From the NCBI RefSeq assembly GCF_028769735.1, contig NC_088169.1:44049229-44113228 (forward strand): a stretch of DNA of 64,000 nt. Reading direction: 5' to 3'. This stretch comes from Zonotrichia leucophrys gambelii (lineage: Eukaryota > Chordata > Aves > Passeriformes > Passerellidae). Positions 51,385 to 63,929 of the stretch are shown piece after piece. The notes beneath the pieces are model-generated. The model saw nothing but the letters and a program-made list of their open reading frames with translations. It had not been told where the DNA came from and did no database searches. The number at the start of each line of letters is the position of its first letter. Position 1 is the stretch's first letter. A program made the position numbers and the translations under genes.

Positions 51385-54300
51385 AGAGCTAAGCAGATTG
51401 TGACCACTGAGTGCATAAATACAAGTCCCCATGTACCTAAGATTAAGGGACAGGGACCTTTCCTGGCCCTACATTCTCCCCACTGAGAAAACTAAGATGC
51501 TGAGGACTCAGTGACAATCACCAGCTCGCTGCTTACAAGAGACTGTCTCTATTAAATTTAACACTCAAAATGACCTAGGAAGGAGAAGCATACACAAGAG
51601 AATCTGAGTTGATGCTTAAAAAACTTTCTATATCACAATTTTGACTCTGATAGGAAGGAGTGTTTTGTCCATTAATCAGTATGGTGTCAGTACTGCTGTA
51701 ACAGGTAAAATGGCAAGTGTAGAATTCTGATGAGACTGATTGGTTTAGATTTTACTTTATCCATCTGTGCCATTTTGTACAATTTCATGACCTATTCTCA
51801 TTGCATAGCTAACTTCCTAACTCCTTGCTGGACTAAGCCTCACACCTTATAATCACAGTCTAACGTGGCTTTGAAATAAATTGTGACTAGCATCTACAGG
51901 CATGAACTCTCCATTTTCAGCCTCATATGTGAGCTACTAGAAAGTTCACAGTCACAAAAGAGAGCAGAGTGGCCTGGGAGTTTGAAGGCTTAAATGCCAG
52001 CAACCAGAGGAGAGTAAGGTTTAGATCCAGCTACTGGAAACAATGAGTGACTGAAGCCAGCTACAGGGGAGTATGACTGTATTTCACAACACCATGTAGC
52101 CATTAGTGAACTTCAACCTAAGTTAGGTGATGAGAAGTTCAGCACCTGAAAAATAACCACGTTCCAGGCATTGATATTGGATAAACAAAAGTCCACACTA
52201 ATATTTTTTATTTCTTTGGCAAAGTCAAACCAAGACCTCTAGAATCATTACTATAATTGTAATTCTAGGAAAAAATTTAGTTCTGGGATTCTTATAAGAC
52301 TCAGTCTCTGGATACAGAAAACAATATACTAAAAATGTACTTTGATCAGATAACAGCTGCTTAAGGATTCAAAGGCCTATTACCTCAGATGTAATAGTTC
52401 AAGTTAATAAGCTTCTTTCTCCCTTTTATACACTGTGCACAATAAACACTTTCATTTTAATTAACAGCATTTACTGAATTGGAAACCATGAGCATTGAAA
52501 AGAGTATCTTGTACTGTAAGTGACAGTAATTTTATTCCTAGAATCAAGAACAAGATAAACCAGCAGCCTCCTATATGCTCATCACTGATTTTCGAGCTAC
52601 TTCTACTCTGTAGTTCTGACAACTCAGTCTCACTTCAATAAAATCTTGAACACCAGATTTAGGATATAGAGTTAGGTACATCATGACAGCTCAGTGATTT
52701 TAAACCATTTCATGTAGTTTGGTCTGCCTGGGTAGCAATAGGAATTTATCTCTTTCTCCAGAGAAAAGTAGTGGAACTGTAAAACTTCTTTTCCTATTGT
52801 ATAAATCAGTGATGATTACCTGATGACTTGTTAACAGATAATACAGGAAAACCTAAAATAAGCGTTATGTTTGCTATACTCATAACATTTTCATAATTAT
52901 CTCCTGTGGACATAAAATAACCACAAAAAAGATATTTTATTGTTCATGTGCCAAGCTAAGGAAGAATCTATTTATAATGTTGAAAAGGACTACTTAAGAA
53001 GCCTTATTTAGCATTAGAAGGTGCTAGATAGGTAACAAAATATTGACTCATTAAATTCTTAATGATACAATTAAATAGTTAATAATGTACTCACTCATCA
53101 ATAGTAATAAAAATAGAAAAAATTACAATAGAAAAAGTAAAGATGGAGAAAAGTAGCAAGGAGCAGTAATACACATATAGAAAATATAAATATATTATTT
53201 TTATGTAAATGCTGCTTAATCTAATAAAACATTACCTTAAATTTATGGATTTGGAGGTAATACAAAGTATACTGTACAAAAATTATTGAAGCAAACAGAT
53301 AAGAACCATTTGTTAGAGTCCAACACATGCAATTCATGTTTATCTCTTTCAAGCATACAAATGCAGCCATTTAATTCCAGCTCTCCAGTCAGTATAGGAG
53401 AGTTGAACCTGCAGAGGGTATTTTGCCCCTTCCTAAGGTAATTGAATAACAACCTAGGGTGAAGCAGCCTTTTAAAAACAATTCTTCACTGACTGTGGAA
53501 GAAGTCTAGATTATTTTCTTTAGCCTATATGCCTAAATATTTGTAGAGCTTTATTAATAAAGATGAAGTGTGAGTGAATTGTGGACAATAAACCTAAGTA
53601 GCTGAAGAGGTAGAGTGCCATACTGTGGTTCACCAAAAATAAATGCTAGGGATCATTAAAATATATGAGCGCATCAAAGTACTTATTCATACTTATTAAC
53701 AGAAGTAATTTAATCTCTTATTGGGATAATTTTTCTTTTGCTAGAAACTGTTGTATTAGAAACGTACAATTCAGATCTTTTAAATCGTATTAACACCCTT
53801 CTGATTACATGAGGCTAAGAGCATAACTTCCTAAAAATATCTGCAACAAGAGCAATGAAAAAATCTCTGGACTTCCTATTTTTTTTCTCTTTCTTGCATT
53901 TTTTAAACTTTCTATAGGATGGTTAAATTAAAAAAAATACAAGAATTATTGGCAGAAGTAAATATCATATCTAATAGGGTCTCTTCCCTATATTGAAATT
54001 AATATTTTCTAATGAAGAAAATCTTTAGCTGAAGATTCTGGTGTTTTATTCCACAGACACTTCACATAAGTACTTGTCATAAAACAGCAAATTAAAGCTA
54101 TTTTAAAAAATATTTTCTTCAGTACTTTCAAATGTGCGTGTATTCATGTAAGTAATGCACACAACTTTAAGGAGTTTCACTTTGTTTATGACCCTTTCCA
54201 CAGCTCTGTTCCTGTCTCCTTCCTCAAGAGCAAAAGATACCAAAACAAAGAAGAGTAATATTTTTGTGATATGGGGCAGCATGGAAGAGAAGAAAATTGG

Positions 54301-56149
54301 GATGTTATATATTTTGGAAGTTATTTTACATGTATTTCTTGCATTTACTCCTTGAATGCTTGATTATTATATATTTTAAAGCAGTCTCCTGTGGAGGTAA
54401 TTTCATATTTCCAACCAAAATGTACTTCTATTGCATGTATAATTTCTTGCTTTATTTTATTACTGAGCCATAGTAGTGTATCGGTTACAAATATATACTT
54501 ATGTATATACATTTATATCTTATACAGAAAGACAAAATTTAAGACATTTTCTTATGTTTCAATTGCATACAAAAAGACTGCATTTTTTGTAGATGTTTCT
54601 TGAGAAATTCCTTAATATTTGAGCCTATTTATATTTCACTGAATGCCAAATTTTTCATTTGGTACTTATGTCTTTTAGTCCTCCAAGTTCCTTGGCAAAT
54701 ATTACCTTCATAATTAAATATAATTTCTGAGGAAAAATTACAACAACATCTATAACAAACAAAGTCACAGTGTAACAAGACTTGACCAGAGCTTACTTTT
54801 CACCACAAAGAAGTCTGTTTGCATATGTTGGGCTGTGGCACTTAAACCCTTTCCATCCACCACTCTCTAGGTTCTCAGGTGATAACGCAGAATTAATTTA
54901 TTTTATTCATCTTCCATGCTTGACATGGCCAGTCAGCAAAATATTTTTTTCTGCTTCCTTCAAACTTAAAACTGCCTGAATAATTTGGAATAACCCACAG
55001 TTAGATTGAAAACAACTAACATATTCTTTATTAAAAAAACTACTTTTCTGCTAGATCCCTGCATGGCAATTATCTAACCAGGGGGTTAGAATCATAGAAT
55101 GGCTGAGCAGCCATTATGGTTATAGTTTATTGAGTATTTGTATAATCATGTCTTCCCCTGGTTCTGTTAAGTACATTGCAAATTGTGTTCAGCTGCAAAG
55201 GAATTTAGGAATCTCTGACTGGAGAAGAAATTGTGTTACTCCCTTTACAAGAATCTCTTACTGTTAGAGCAGCCACCTGGGAAATCAGAGGCTTGTAATC
55301 GTTATCTGCTTCTGTCTCAGAGACAAAGGTGTGAAGGCATTTAACGTGCCTAAATTTTTATGCCTTTCCTAACAATCATGTAGACACACAGAAGACAGAA
55401 GTCATAGGTGGGAGGCCTATATTATCTTAATCTGTTATGTCTAGAGCTCTAGTTCCATGGTGAGCTAGAGACAGCAGAGTAGTGCACCAAATGCATCCAT
55501 TGGACTTCCCAGAGTGATTTAAAGAATTTATTAACTGATCATTAACTGACTCAAGGTGTGAATGAATCGGTAAAGGTCAAGCTGTATATGATTTTCTGTC
55601 CAGCTCCCAGAAAGTTTTAAGATAGCATTAAGTTTGCATATCCCAGAGGGAGTCACAACATGATATATTTCACTGGAAACAGGGTATCTCTTACATATTT
55701 GATGTCTGCTTTTACATTTCCCAGATCATGGTTTTGGTAAAGCAGTCATTACATCTGTTTTTCACAGTTCAATAGGGACTCTTAGATTGAAGCTTTTTAA
55801 AAGGTAGGAAAGGACTCATGAAAGATTTCCAAGGAAAGCTGAATACCATTTGATCACAGGTGCTACTACAAATTGTGATAACAAACCACCAAAATACTTA
55901 AGATTGATTATTGGGGCTTATCACTGAATGCCCTTCTCAATTTGTTATGGTAGCTTGTCTTTGAGTTAGCATCATACATGATACTTTACTTTTTTCTTTT
56001 TTAATCCCTCATATAACATCTAGTGTCTTCATTATAAAATATTTAGTTAAGGGAGTAATTTCATCATAATGATTTCCATTTATCTCAATGAATCAACTAG
56101 CATTTTTTGAGTACCACGTAAAAGAAAAGATCTGCTGAATGTGAGTAAC

Positions 56150-56520
56150 AAACCAGTTATGACAGCTAAAGCATGGCTGCACTCTGCAAATTTAAATAGA
56201 TGTCACTTTAGCACAGGAACAATTAATCAAAATTTGCAACTTTTTATTATTACCAGTATTAATAAGGGGGATTTCTAGACTTCATGGTTTAATGGAAACT
56301 AAAATGTTTGGCTTTTAGTACTCTACAATGTTATCATGAAATAATATGCAAAATAAATTGCTGCTCTATTTAAAAGTTATTAATAATTGACTGACAATAA
56401 AAATCTGTGCTGAATATTGTACACAGAAACAAACAAAAGGATGTGTTCCAAGTAATGGGATTGTCTGTGGCTTTAGTACTGTATTTGCACTCTGCTCCTA
56501 GCTGTCATTTGTAGCACCAT
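56150..56520. promoter_or_regulatory. Candidate conserved non-coding element (enhancer-like)
   Basis: A non-repetitive block with GAACAATTAATCAAA (SOX plus homeodomain-like, near 56218), ATTACCAGTATTAATAAGG (near 56250), an octamer-like ATATGCAAAAT (56344-56354) and TTATTAATAATTGAC (near 56378). Motif mix and complexity resemble known vertebrate enhancers. Inference only. Confidence 0.22.
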
Positions 56521-56871
56521 TCACTCCTGAATTTCTGAAAAGATATTTCAAGTAACTGTTCATGAGTTTATTACAAATATGCTCTATTACAGTAAGCTCT
56601 TGATTAACACAATACACAATAAACACTCTAGAGAAATATGAGTTTTTCTACTTATAAAAAGTGGTCATTGTGTAACAAAGTTCCACAATGACTGACTGAG
56701 GAAATTATTTTACTTAATATTTTAATTATCTTGGAACTAAACCACAAATGTATCTGTGAAATGTGCAGATGGCAAAACAGGGAAACTTTGCATGGGAGTC
56801 TCAGAGAAACAAACTCCATAGCTGTGAGCACAGTAACAATAGATATTTAATTCAATGATACAAAAGTCAAA

Positions 56872-58110
56872 GATTCATAGAATCATATAGTATCTCAAAT
56901 TGGAAGGGATTAGTGGGAATCATCAAAGCCAACTCCCTGCTCCTTGCAGGAGTACCTAAAGTAAACCCATACTCCCAGATCTGCTTCCACAGGAATTATT
57001 TCCAAGCTCTCATTCCCCATTTATATGTACGACAAGGACTACACAATTTTAGGTATAGCATCTAGCACTTGTTCTTACTCAATTTCATAGAGTTGGTGAT
57101 TGAAGTTCTATATTCTGTCCAGATCTCTCTGAAAGGCTTTTACCCTTGAGTGAGTCCATGGCACCTCCTAATTTTATATTGCTGACAAAACTAATGTGCA
57201 ATTCCTGCATCCAGAATATTTATAAAAATACTAAAGAGAACAGGGCTTATAAATTAAACATTGCAGCACCCCACTGATGACTGCCACCATCCCAATGTAA
57301 GAGCCAAATGCATTAGCCAATTGCTCATCGAATGTATTATGGGTTTGTGTTGGAGAACTTTGCTCAGACATGGCTTGAAGGAAAAAAGGCCATGAAAATA
57401 TACAGCTGATTGAAAAGTAAAAGGCAGCTGTAAACAGCAAAGTTCTCAGGCTTGTTTTTTAATAACAAGTAAATACCTTGTCCTTGGATAGTGATGGGAA
57501 AGCAGAGTGACAAACATGGAGGCCTTGAGAACAGTTAATAACAGGATGAGAAAAACAAGTTTTGGTCTCAATAACAAACCACAGGTATTGAAAACAAAAG
57601 GAGGGGTTGGTGTGTAATCTGTAGCCAATAATGAGCTCGGGTTTTGCAATATGAACTTAATTAACACGGTTATAAAAGTGTGCATGCTGGATCAATAAAT
57701 CAGAGTTCGATGCTGATCAAAGGATGGGTTGTCTCCCTTCGCTTCCACAGATTTGTCTATCTGTATATTGGACATTAGTCCTGAAGAGAGTATAAAAGAT
57801 GGTATCAAAAGATTTGTTAAAATTAAAAAAAAAATCCACATCTTCTGTTTTGCCTTGTTCTGCTAGTGGAAGGATCTTATTGTAAAAGGAAATTAAGTTG
57901 TTTAAGCAGAACCAACTTAATGCTTAACTCTTGTGAATCTGTGCTGGCTATGACCAATGACAGCAGTGTCTCTCAAGTGATTTTCAATAACTCCCAACAT
58001 AACCTTTCCCAGAATTTTACCAGAGGCTGAAGTGAAATTGACAGGACTGTTAATAATCAAGGTCCTCCTTCTTACTCATCTTCAACACTGTGACAAGGCA
58101 TACCATGAAG
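56872..58110 (-). mobile_element. CR1 LINE (antisense), split by an LTR insertion
   Basis: The plus strand begins with the reversed CR1 terminus (GATTCATAGAATCATATAG, then AATTGGAAGGGATTAG and CCAACTCCCTGCTCCTTGCA). It runs through 3' sequence with the antisense of GTCCAGATCTCTCTGAAAGG (near 57118) and GCACCCCAC near 57266. It is interrupted at 57348-57755 by a solo LTR plus its target duplication. It resumes as antisense reverse-transcriptase coding sequence (GGTATCAAAAGATTTG near 57801, CTGTGCTGGCTATGACC near 57940, TTGACAGGACTGTTAATAA near 58029), ending near 58110. Many substitutions and frame breaks make it dead and old. Confidence 0.88.
57348..57749 (+). mobile_element. Solo LTR of an endogenous retrovirus, type D, inside CR1
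   Basis: A 402-bp segment with TG...CA ends (TGTTGGAGAAC to CTTCCACA) interrupts the antisense CR1. Flanking hexamers GGTTTG (57342-57347) and GATTTG (57750-57755) differ at one position, fitting a 6-bp target-site duplication, the size typical of class II (ERVK/alpha-beta-like) integrases. Promoter elements are in order on the plus strand: CCAAT at 57625-57629, TATAAAAG at 57671-57678 and AATAAA at 57694-57699. The short TATA-to-AATAAA distance implies a short R region, as in class II LTRs. No internal genes remain. The clear promoter motifs suggest it is younger than the CR1 it split. Confidence 0.88.
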
Positions 58111-58421
58111 GACTAATCATAACAGGAATCTCTGAGTAAAGTTAGAGTGCAGGTAGAATTAAAAGAGCTAAAAATTCTAGGTTCTGGTGTTCAGTTGTAA
58201 GGATGATGTAAAGCAAGTGATAAATATCTTTTTAGGACAGGTCAAGATATGTATGTTCAACAGAGCCAAAAACCTTTCCATCCACTGTACAAGCACAGTG
58301 CCTCATTCCCAAGAGTATTGGTATTAAGTCATCTATAACAGGAAGGCATATTCAAATTAATAATCACAGAAACCAGAAGATATTCTTGAGGATAGCACTG
58401 TCATTATGAGAGTAATAGAAA
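58111..58421. other. Spacer between opposed CR1 copies
   Basis: About 310 bp between the 5'-truncation points of two CR1 copies that point away from each other. I see no clear match to either and nothing else recognisable. Confidence 0.5.
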
Positions 58422-59011
58422 ATTGGAGGAATGAGCTGAGAAGAACATAGTGAAATTCAACAAGGACTAAAGCAAAGCCCTGCCCTTGGGATGCAAAATC
58501 CCCTGACCAGTGATACAAGCTGAGGAATGACAGCTGAGGAGTGGACAAAAGTTGAACATCGGCCAACAGTATACCTAGATAGCAAAGATGACCAGCAGAA
58601 TCCTGGGGTGCATTTATGGGGACACAATCAGTAGATCAAGGGAAGTGATTATCCCCCTTTACTCAGCACTCCTCATCTAGCTCCTACATCCACTTTGGGG
58701 CTCATAATAAAAAAAAAGATATCAAAAGTAGGAAAATTCAGCAAAAGGTTGGCAAGATGGTATGGACATTGGATAATGAGTCTGAGGCTAAAACCAGAGA
58801 AGTTCAGACTGGCTATAAGGAGAAAAGCATTATCCCCTTTAGGACAGTGGCCCAGGTTGCCCTGAGAAGTTATGTAGTCTCTGTCTAGACCTGTAGAGGT
58901 TTTGAAGACCAGGATGGACAAAGTCTTGAGCACTTTGATCTGACCTCACAAATGATCATGGCTGGGCTCCAAAGTCCTCATGTCCCAGTCTGAATTATCC
59001 TTTGATCCTAA
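58422..59011 (+). mobile_element. CR1 LINE, 5'-truncated and deleted, sense
   Basis: Starts within late ORF2 (ATTGGAGGAATGAGCTGAG, GTGAAATTCAACAAGGAC) and continues through AACATCGGCCAACAG and GGGAAGTGATTATCCCCC near 58641. It reaches the 3' end through CAGGTTGCCCTGAGAAGTT (near 58853), TCTTGAGCACTTTGATCTGA (near 58922) and a decayed terminus TTATCCTTTGATCCTAA (to 59011). Several deletions are evident, for example between about 58730 and 58840. The 86-codon minus-strand frame here is antisense shadow. Confidence 0.9.
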
Positions 59012-59639
59012 TATAATCAAAAAAGAAAGTAATTATCCACACATGCAGTCCAATTTTTACAATAGTACATTCTCAAATAGTTTATTCATTTTAGACAAGA
59101 ATCAGCAAAAAAGTAGGGTTTTTGAAAGGAAGCATTGGATTTTGAGTGTTTTTTTTTTTTAATTTTAATCAGTTAATGAATGAGTTTGCATAATTTTTTG
59201 ACTGAAATACTAAGACCCAGTATTATTTCCATATACATTTGCGTTCTTCAACAATCAAAGATCTGACTAAATTTTCTGCAGATGTTTGAAAGTATTTTCT
59301 ATCAGAACAACCATTAATGAATTGAGGTGTGAAACCCACCCAAAAGAACCACTCAGGTAGTTAAGATCTTGACCACATCTACACATCTCTGTTGCAATAG
59401 ATGAATATTGTGTGCTCTGGGAAAACAATCCAAGCACACATAATTCTTACGTGGGAAACTTACTGAGAACTCAGACAAAGCAAAGAAATTATTTCTTTCT
59501 GGCAAAGAAATAAGAAAGACTCTCCAGCTTAATAGCAAAAATCTAACAAAAGTTCCAAACAGCAGTACCAGAACAGCTGCTCTGTTGTAGTGACCTACAA
59601 ATTAGTCCATCCTGGTTTGAATTTATAACTCTAAATCAG

Positions 59640-59658
59640 TTATATATATATATATATG
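59640..59658. repeat. (TA)n microsatellite
   Basis: About nine TA units followed by TGTAGAGAAAGAGAGAG, a short purine-rich tail. Confidence 0.9.
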
Positions 59659-61115
59659 TAGAGAAAGAGAGAGCATGTAAATGTGTATAAATATAAATAT
59701 GCAACAACAAGTAATAAAAAAAAGCTAAGAAATGCAAGTAAGTTGAAGGGTTACTTTCATTTAGAATATTTAGAATAGAGCATCTGAAGCTATTTCTACA
59801 CAGTATTTACTGCCAGTAAATAAAAACTGATGCTAAATATTGAAGGAACAACATTGTAACAGAAAGGGAATGTGAATCTCAGTTAGTAGAAGCAGGGTAA
59901 AGTGAGAAATGCTTTGGTCAACCTTGATTCTCCTCCTGAGTACAGAAGATAATACCTTGCCCTGTGGATGGGCAGGAGGAAAAGGCCAACACTCATTTCT
60001 TTCTTCTGCAATTGACTTAAAGCTAGGAAAGGGGAAAGGAGAAATTTATGGTTTGCCTTTTTTTCTTCTTAGTCTTTGAAGTGTTTTTTGAAAGCAAGTA
60101 CTGTCTGTTATTGTACCTTACCTGTGAGTAAATTGAGGTGACTGAATTATAATCCTAAAATGTGATGGTTTTGACTGACTGCTAGCTTGAAAATCAGAGT
60201 GGAACCCTTCCTTGTCAAAAAAGCCTTCCTTGTCAAAAGTATGGTGCCTACTTGTTTGCTTTTCCTTCTCATCTTCACATCCACTTCAGGCATATTCATA
60301 TTTTTGATAGTATATAGCTCTGGGTTTTGCAAAGATTTTATGTCAGTGAGATGATGAAACAGTTAAACAAATGCATAGCTCCTAAAGAGGTGATCTGAGG
60401 TGCATTTCATCTAACTTAATGTGGCTCACAAAAACTAGGAATTGGATTAATATTGCTTGTTCATGCTTGAAGCACAAAAAATTGCTCAAAGGCAGATGGA
60501 GGGAAAGCAAAAAAATCTAAAAATAAAAATCCCAGTGGAAATAAGGATTTTCACAGTCCAATTTGGTTTCTTCTAAGATACAAGTCTCAAGACACTGAAG
60601 CGAATAACTCACATGAAGGAAATTTAAAGTTCTGTAGTATTAAATTTTCCAGGCAGAAAACTCCAAACAAACAAACAGAAAAATATGGAATCAAGAATTT
60701 TATACTTAAAACATTTGTCGTCTTTTACAGCTAATGCAGTATTGAAAGCTTAAAATAGAATGGAGACATAGAAAATGGCCACAAAATACAAATTACCTAC
60801 AATCCAGTTGGCTATTTTTCAGGTTTTTTTTTCATTTAACATGTCAATGAGAAAACAATATCTGTATTTTTCAGAGCCATGGAACACACATGTTTGTGGC
60901 GTTTCTCAGTTTAACAAGCAAATCTCTGTGGACACCTGAAGTGAATAAAATTCTGGAATCTGCAATGTTTTGTCTTCCAGCTGGTGAAAAAATGAACCCA
61001 TAGCTACTGGTGTCACACAATCAGTAGTGTTTATTCATCTGTCCCCATTAAATCAGGAGATCACAGTAACTATCAGTATACTGAGCAACACATAATTGTG
61101 CTTGCTATACATTTT

Positions 61116-61212
61116 GCTGAAGTTAAATAGCACAAAATAGTACATACTAAGTGTATTAGTATGTACTATTAGTGTGTACTAATACTGCTGAAATTAAATA
61201 GCATAAAATACT
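61116..61212. repeat. ~70-bp duplication carrying a perfect 15-bp hairpin
   Basis: GCTGAAGTTAAATAGCACAA (61116) recurs as GCTGAAATTAAATAGCATAA (61186), period 70, and a shorter echo ATAAATAGCATAAA lies near 61236. Between the copies a perfect inverted repeat has 15-bp arms (61136-61150 and 61156-61170) around a 5-nt GTGTA loop. It is AT-rich and too short for a microRNA precursor by itself. Confidence 0.85.
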
Positions 61213-63753
61213 GTATGAATACCCAATAATAGTGTATAAATAGCATAAAGTCATGTATACTAAAATTATTTATCAGTGAATTTTTAAATGCTTTCCTGAA
61301 TTAATTTTTCTGGCATTTTTTACTCTTTCCTTGTAGTCTAAGGGAGCAAATAATCTAGTTTAATGTTAGGTGTCCAAAGGTTGAGTATTTAAATCTGGAA
61401 TTGTCACCTCAGATGGCCTTAACACAAAAGGAGTTCCAAGGGGTAACTTATCTAACCTTGGTTTCCTATTTTAGAGTAAACAAAAATTATCCTATGAAAA
61501 TGTGTTCAAAGTAATTTTTAAGCAACTAGAACACAAATTTTGAAGCAATAATTTATATCTACATATCTTAAGACTGATTAACCTACTCCTTTTGATACTA
61601 GCTGTAAGATGTCAGCAGTTTTTCTGAGGTATGTAAAGTGTGAAGTAAAGTATCTATTCCCAAACCGAAAAAAACCCAAATTTGTATACTAAAATAAAAT
61701 TGTATATGTGCTCAGAGCTTTGCCTTATTTTGCATTTTTTTTCATATTTATGGTTTGTATATCGTGAGAAAGACATACATGTATATAGTGAGAAAAACAT
61801 ACTTAACCTCACTCATTGTGGGAAACCAAAATCTGCAGATTCTGAAATTTCACCAGATACTTTCAAGGGGGAGTAAGTGCATACCATACTGAGCACAACC
61901 AATTTGAGGTGCAGTAGTATAATACTGTCAGTCTAAACAGGTAAATAGCAGATGAGCTAGTGGCTCTGCTTTTTCCTTTTTTAGCATTTTCCCTGTTCCT
62001 ATGAAAAAGTTCAGGCATGGAGTACTAGAGGAATTTCTCCCTTTTACCTACTCATGAAACAAAGTCAAAGTATTTTGCATAGACAAAAAGATCATATAGG
62101 ATGAGCATGAATCATGAATAAAGAAAAAAATATTTTAGAAAAATGGAAAAGGCATAAAAAACTAATCTTTGGGACAACTGATTGGACCCAACAATCTTGT
62201 TACCTTTTAACTGGGGCAAAATGAGGCAAAGGAAAACAACATAAATCATGGCATTCTAAACTTTGCCTGGAGAGAAGAATATCTTAGGATAACTTTATTT
62301 TAACAGCTAAATATCACTATGGAGATTTGTAGTTTGTACATTTCCTATTATTTGTTACCAAGGGGAAATTATTTGGGTCAGATATAACTTACAAGAAAGA
62401 TCTGCATGTTTAAATCAGAAAGACTAAAATAAATTTGCCTTCTTTGACATCTTATAACTAGACCTACGAGTCAGTAATATCTAGGGGCAGCTCTTCCTTG
62501 GGAATACCAATATCTGTTCCCAGCAGAATTTAACATCTTTTGATTCAAGCAATGCAACCCCCAATGTCTTTCTGTGACTTATTTTCCTCTCACACTAAGC
62601 ATGAACAGCATGTGTGGCATCACCAAGCCCAGCTCCAAAACAAACTAGAATGGGAAATATTTAACTCTTTAGTGGAAGCAGGGAAAATAGGTAGCTGTCT
62701 TTGAAGACCTCAGGAGGAAAAGCAAGTACAATTTGGGTATGTAAATTTCTTAACCACAAAGGTCTGTGTGACAACCTCAACAAAGTTTTTAATTCCAACT
62801 CAGGCTTCAGGTATTTAAAAAATGGCATGTTTTTAAATTCAGAAGAACTTGCACTGTACATGTCATTACCTTGCTAGCATGAGGGTGAATTAAGAAAATA
62901 ATGACTCTCACATAATATTTTTTGTTGTGAGTGTAAGTATAGAAGGCAGAAAAAAGAGTAATTCAAATAATATTTGATTTGTAATTTCACAACAATTGCA
63001 TCATGGATCACATTCTAAAATCAGAGTGAAAAAAAAATAAAACCCAATATTAAATTTTACACTCAGTTTTTGTAATTCCAGATTTTATAAGATTGAAGAT
63101 AATTTGAAGATAATTTTCTTTAAAGGAGTGCTAAAATTATAAATACTTTAAGCTTTTTTTAATAAGATAAGGAATTATTTTTTTATCAGTGATAAAATAT
63201 TTTTTGAGTGTATCATGGACTTATTTCTTCACCACCCTAGTTAGTAAGAACGTAACACAGACTTTAAAAATTTCTCTTCCTAAGTTTTCAACACAGTTCC
63301 ATCTCTGTCATTGGCTGGTTTTGTTCTTTAATACTGTGCACAGGTCTACTGAACTTGTGCCCTATTTATGAAGTCTTTTTCCTCTTTGGATTGTCTGATT
63401 TCTAAGAACACATGACCTCGTTCTGAAGCTTTTCTCTGGGTCGGTCATTTTATGTGCACTCATGTGCACTCTTTCTTCTCATTTTTAACTTCTTTTTCAT
63501 TTTTACAGAGAATGTAACCATAGAGCCTTGCTTTAGTCACGTTTGCTAATGGATATTACATGTAAAGGCAGGCAGATTGCATGCAGGATGATGGCATTAG
63601 CCTTATCTCTTTAGGAAAATGGGATGAAAGTAGTTGCTTTCATCCTCTATCGAACATCTCCCAGCAGATAGAAGATTGTTTAAACTCCAGCTTAGATGAA
63701 TATTTGCATGCATTTGGATTTGCCCCATTTTGGTTTTGCAAGAATCCATGTTT

Positions 63754-63801
63754 AAAACAAAAAAAAACAAAAAAAAAAAAAAAAAAAAAAAAAGAAAAAA
63801 A
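63754..63801. repeat. Poly-A tract
   Basis: A-rich run including 25 uninterrupted A (63769-63793). No AATAAA lies shortly upstream and no spliced-gene copy is recognisable before it, so it is not called a processed pseudogene tail. Confidence 0.9.
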
Positions 63802-63900
63802 TACCAAACCAAATAAGCAGAAACTGCAGTTAGCTCTCATTTTGGGTTCTGATATATATTCTAGGTATTTCTGCTCCTGTCCCTAAAGTTACTTCATGTG

Positions 63901-63929
63901 CATATACATATATATATATATATATATAA
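63901..63929. repeat. (TA)n microsatellite
   Basis: About ten uninterrupted TA units preceded by CATATACA. Confidence 0.9.

Larger units (their letters stand above)
48107..56871. other. AT-rich non-coding sequence, no gene recognised
   Basis: Nearly 9 kb with no accepted gene. Contents include an exact 18-bp tandem pair at 51349-51384 (TAGCTGAAAACCTCAG twice), an A13 run near 50254 and a motif-rich block at 56.15-56.52 kb. A possible 20-bp remnant of a CR1 terminus at about 55090 (AGAATCATAGAATGGCTG) was too short to annotate. Sequence near 51.96-52.09 kb weakly resembles the block at 35.05 kb. Confidence 0.5.

Noticed and set aside
55088..55110. AGAATCATAGAATGGCTG resembling a reversed CR1 terminus
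   Set aside because: Only about 20 bp match and the following sequence departs from CR1, so it may be chance.
63581..63801. Open frame followed by a poly-A tract, possible processed pseudogene
   Set aside because: No polyadenylation signal shortly upstream, no recognisable parent protein and no target-site duplication; processed pseudogenes are also rare in birds.
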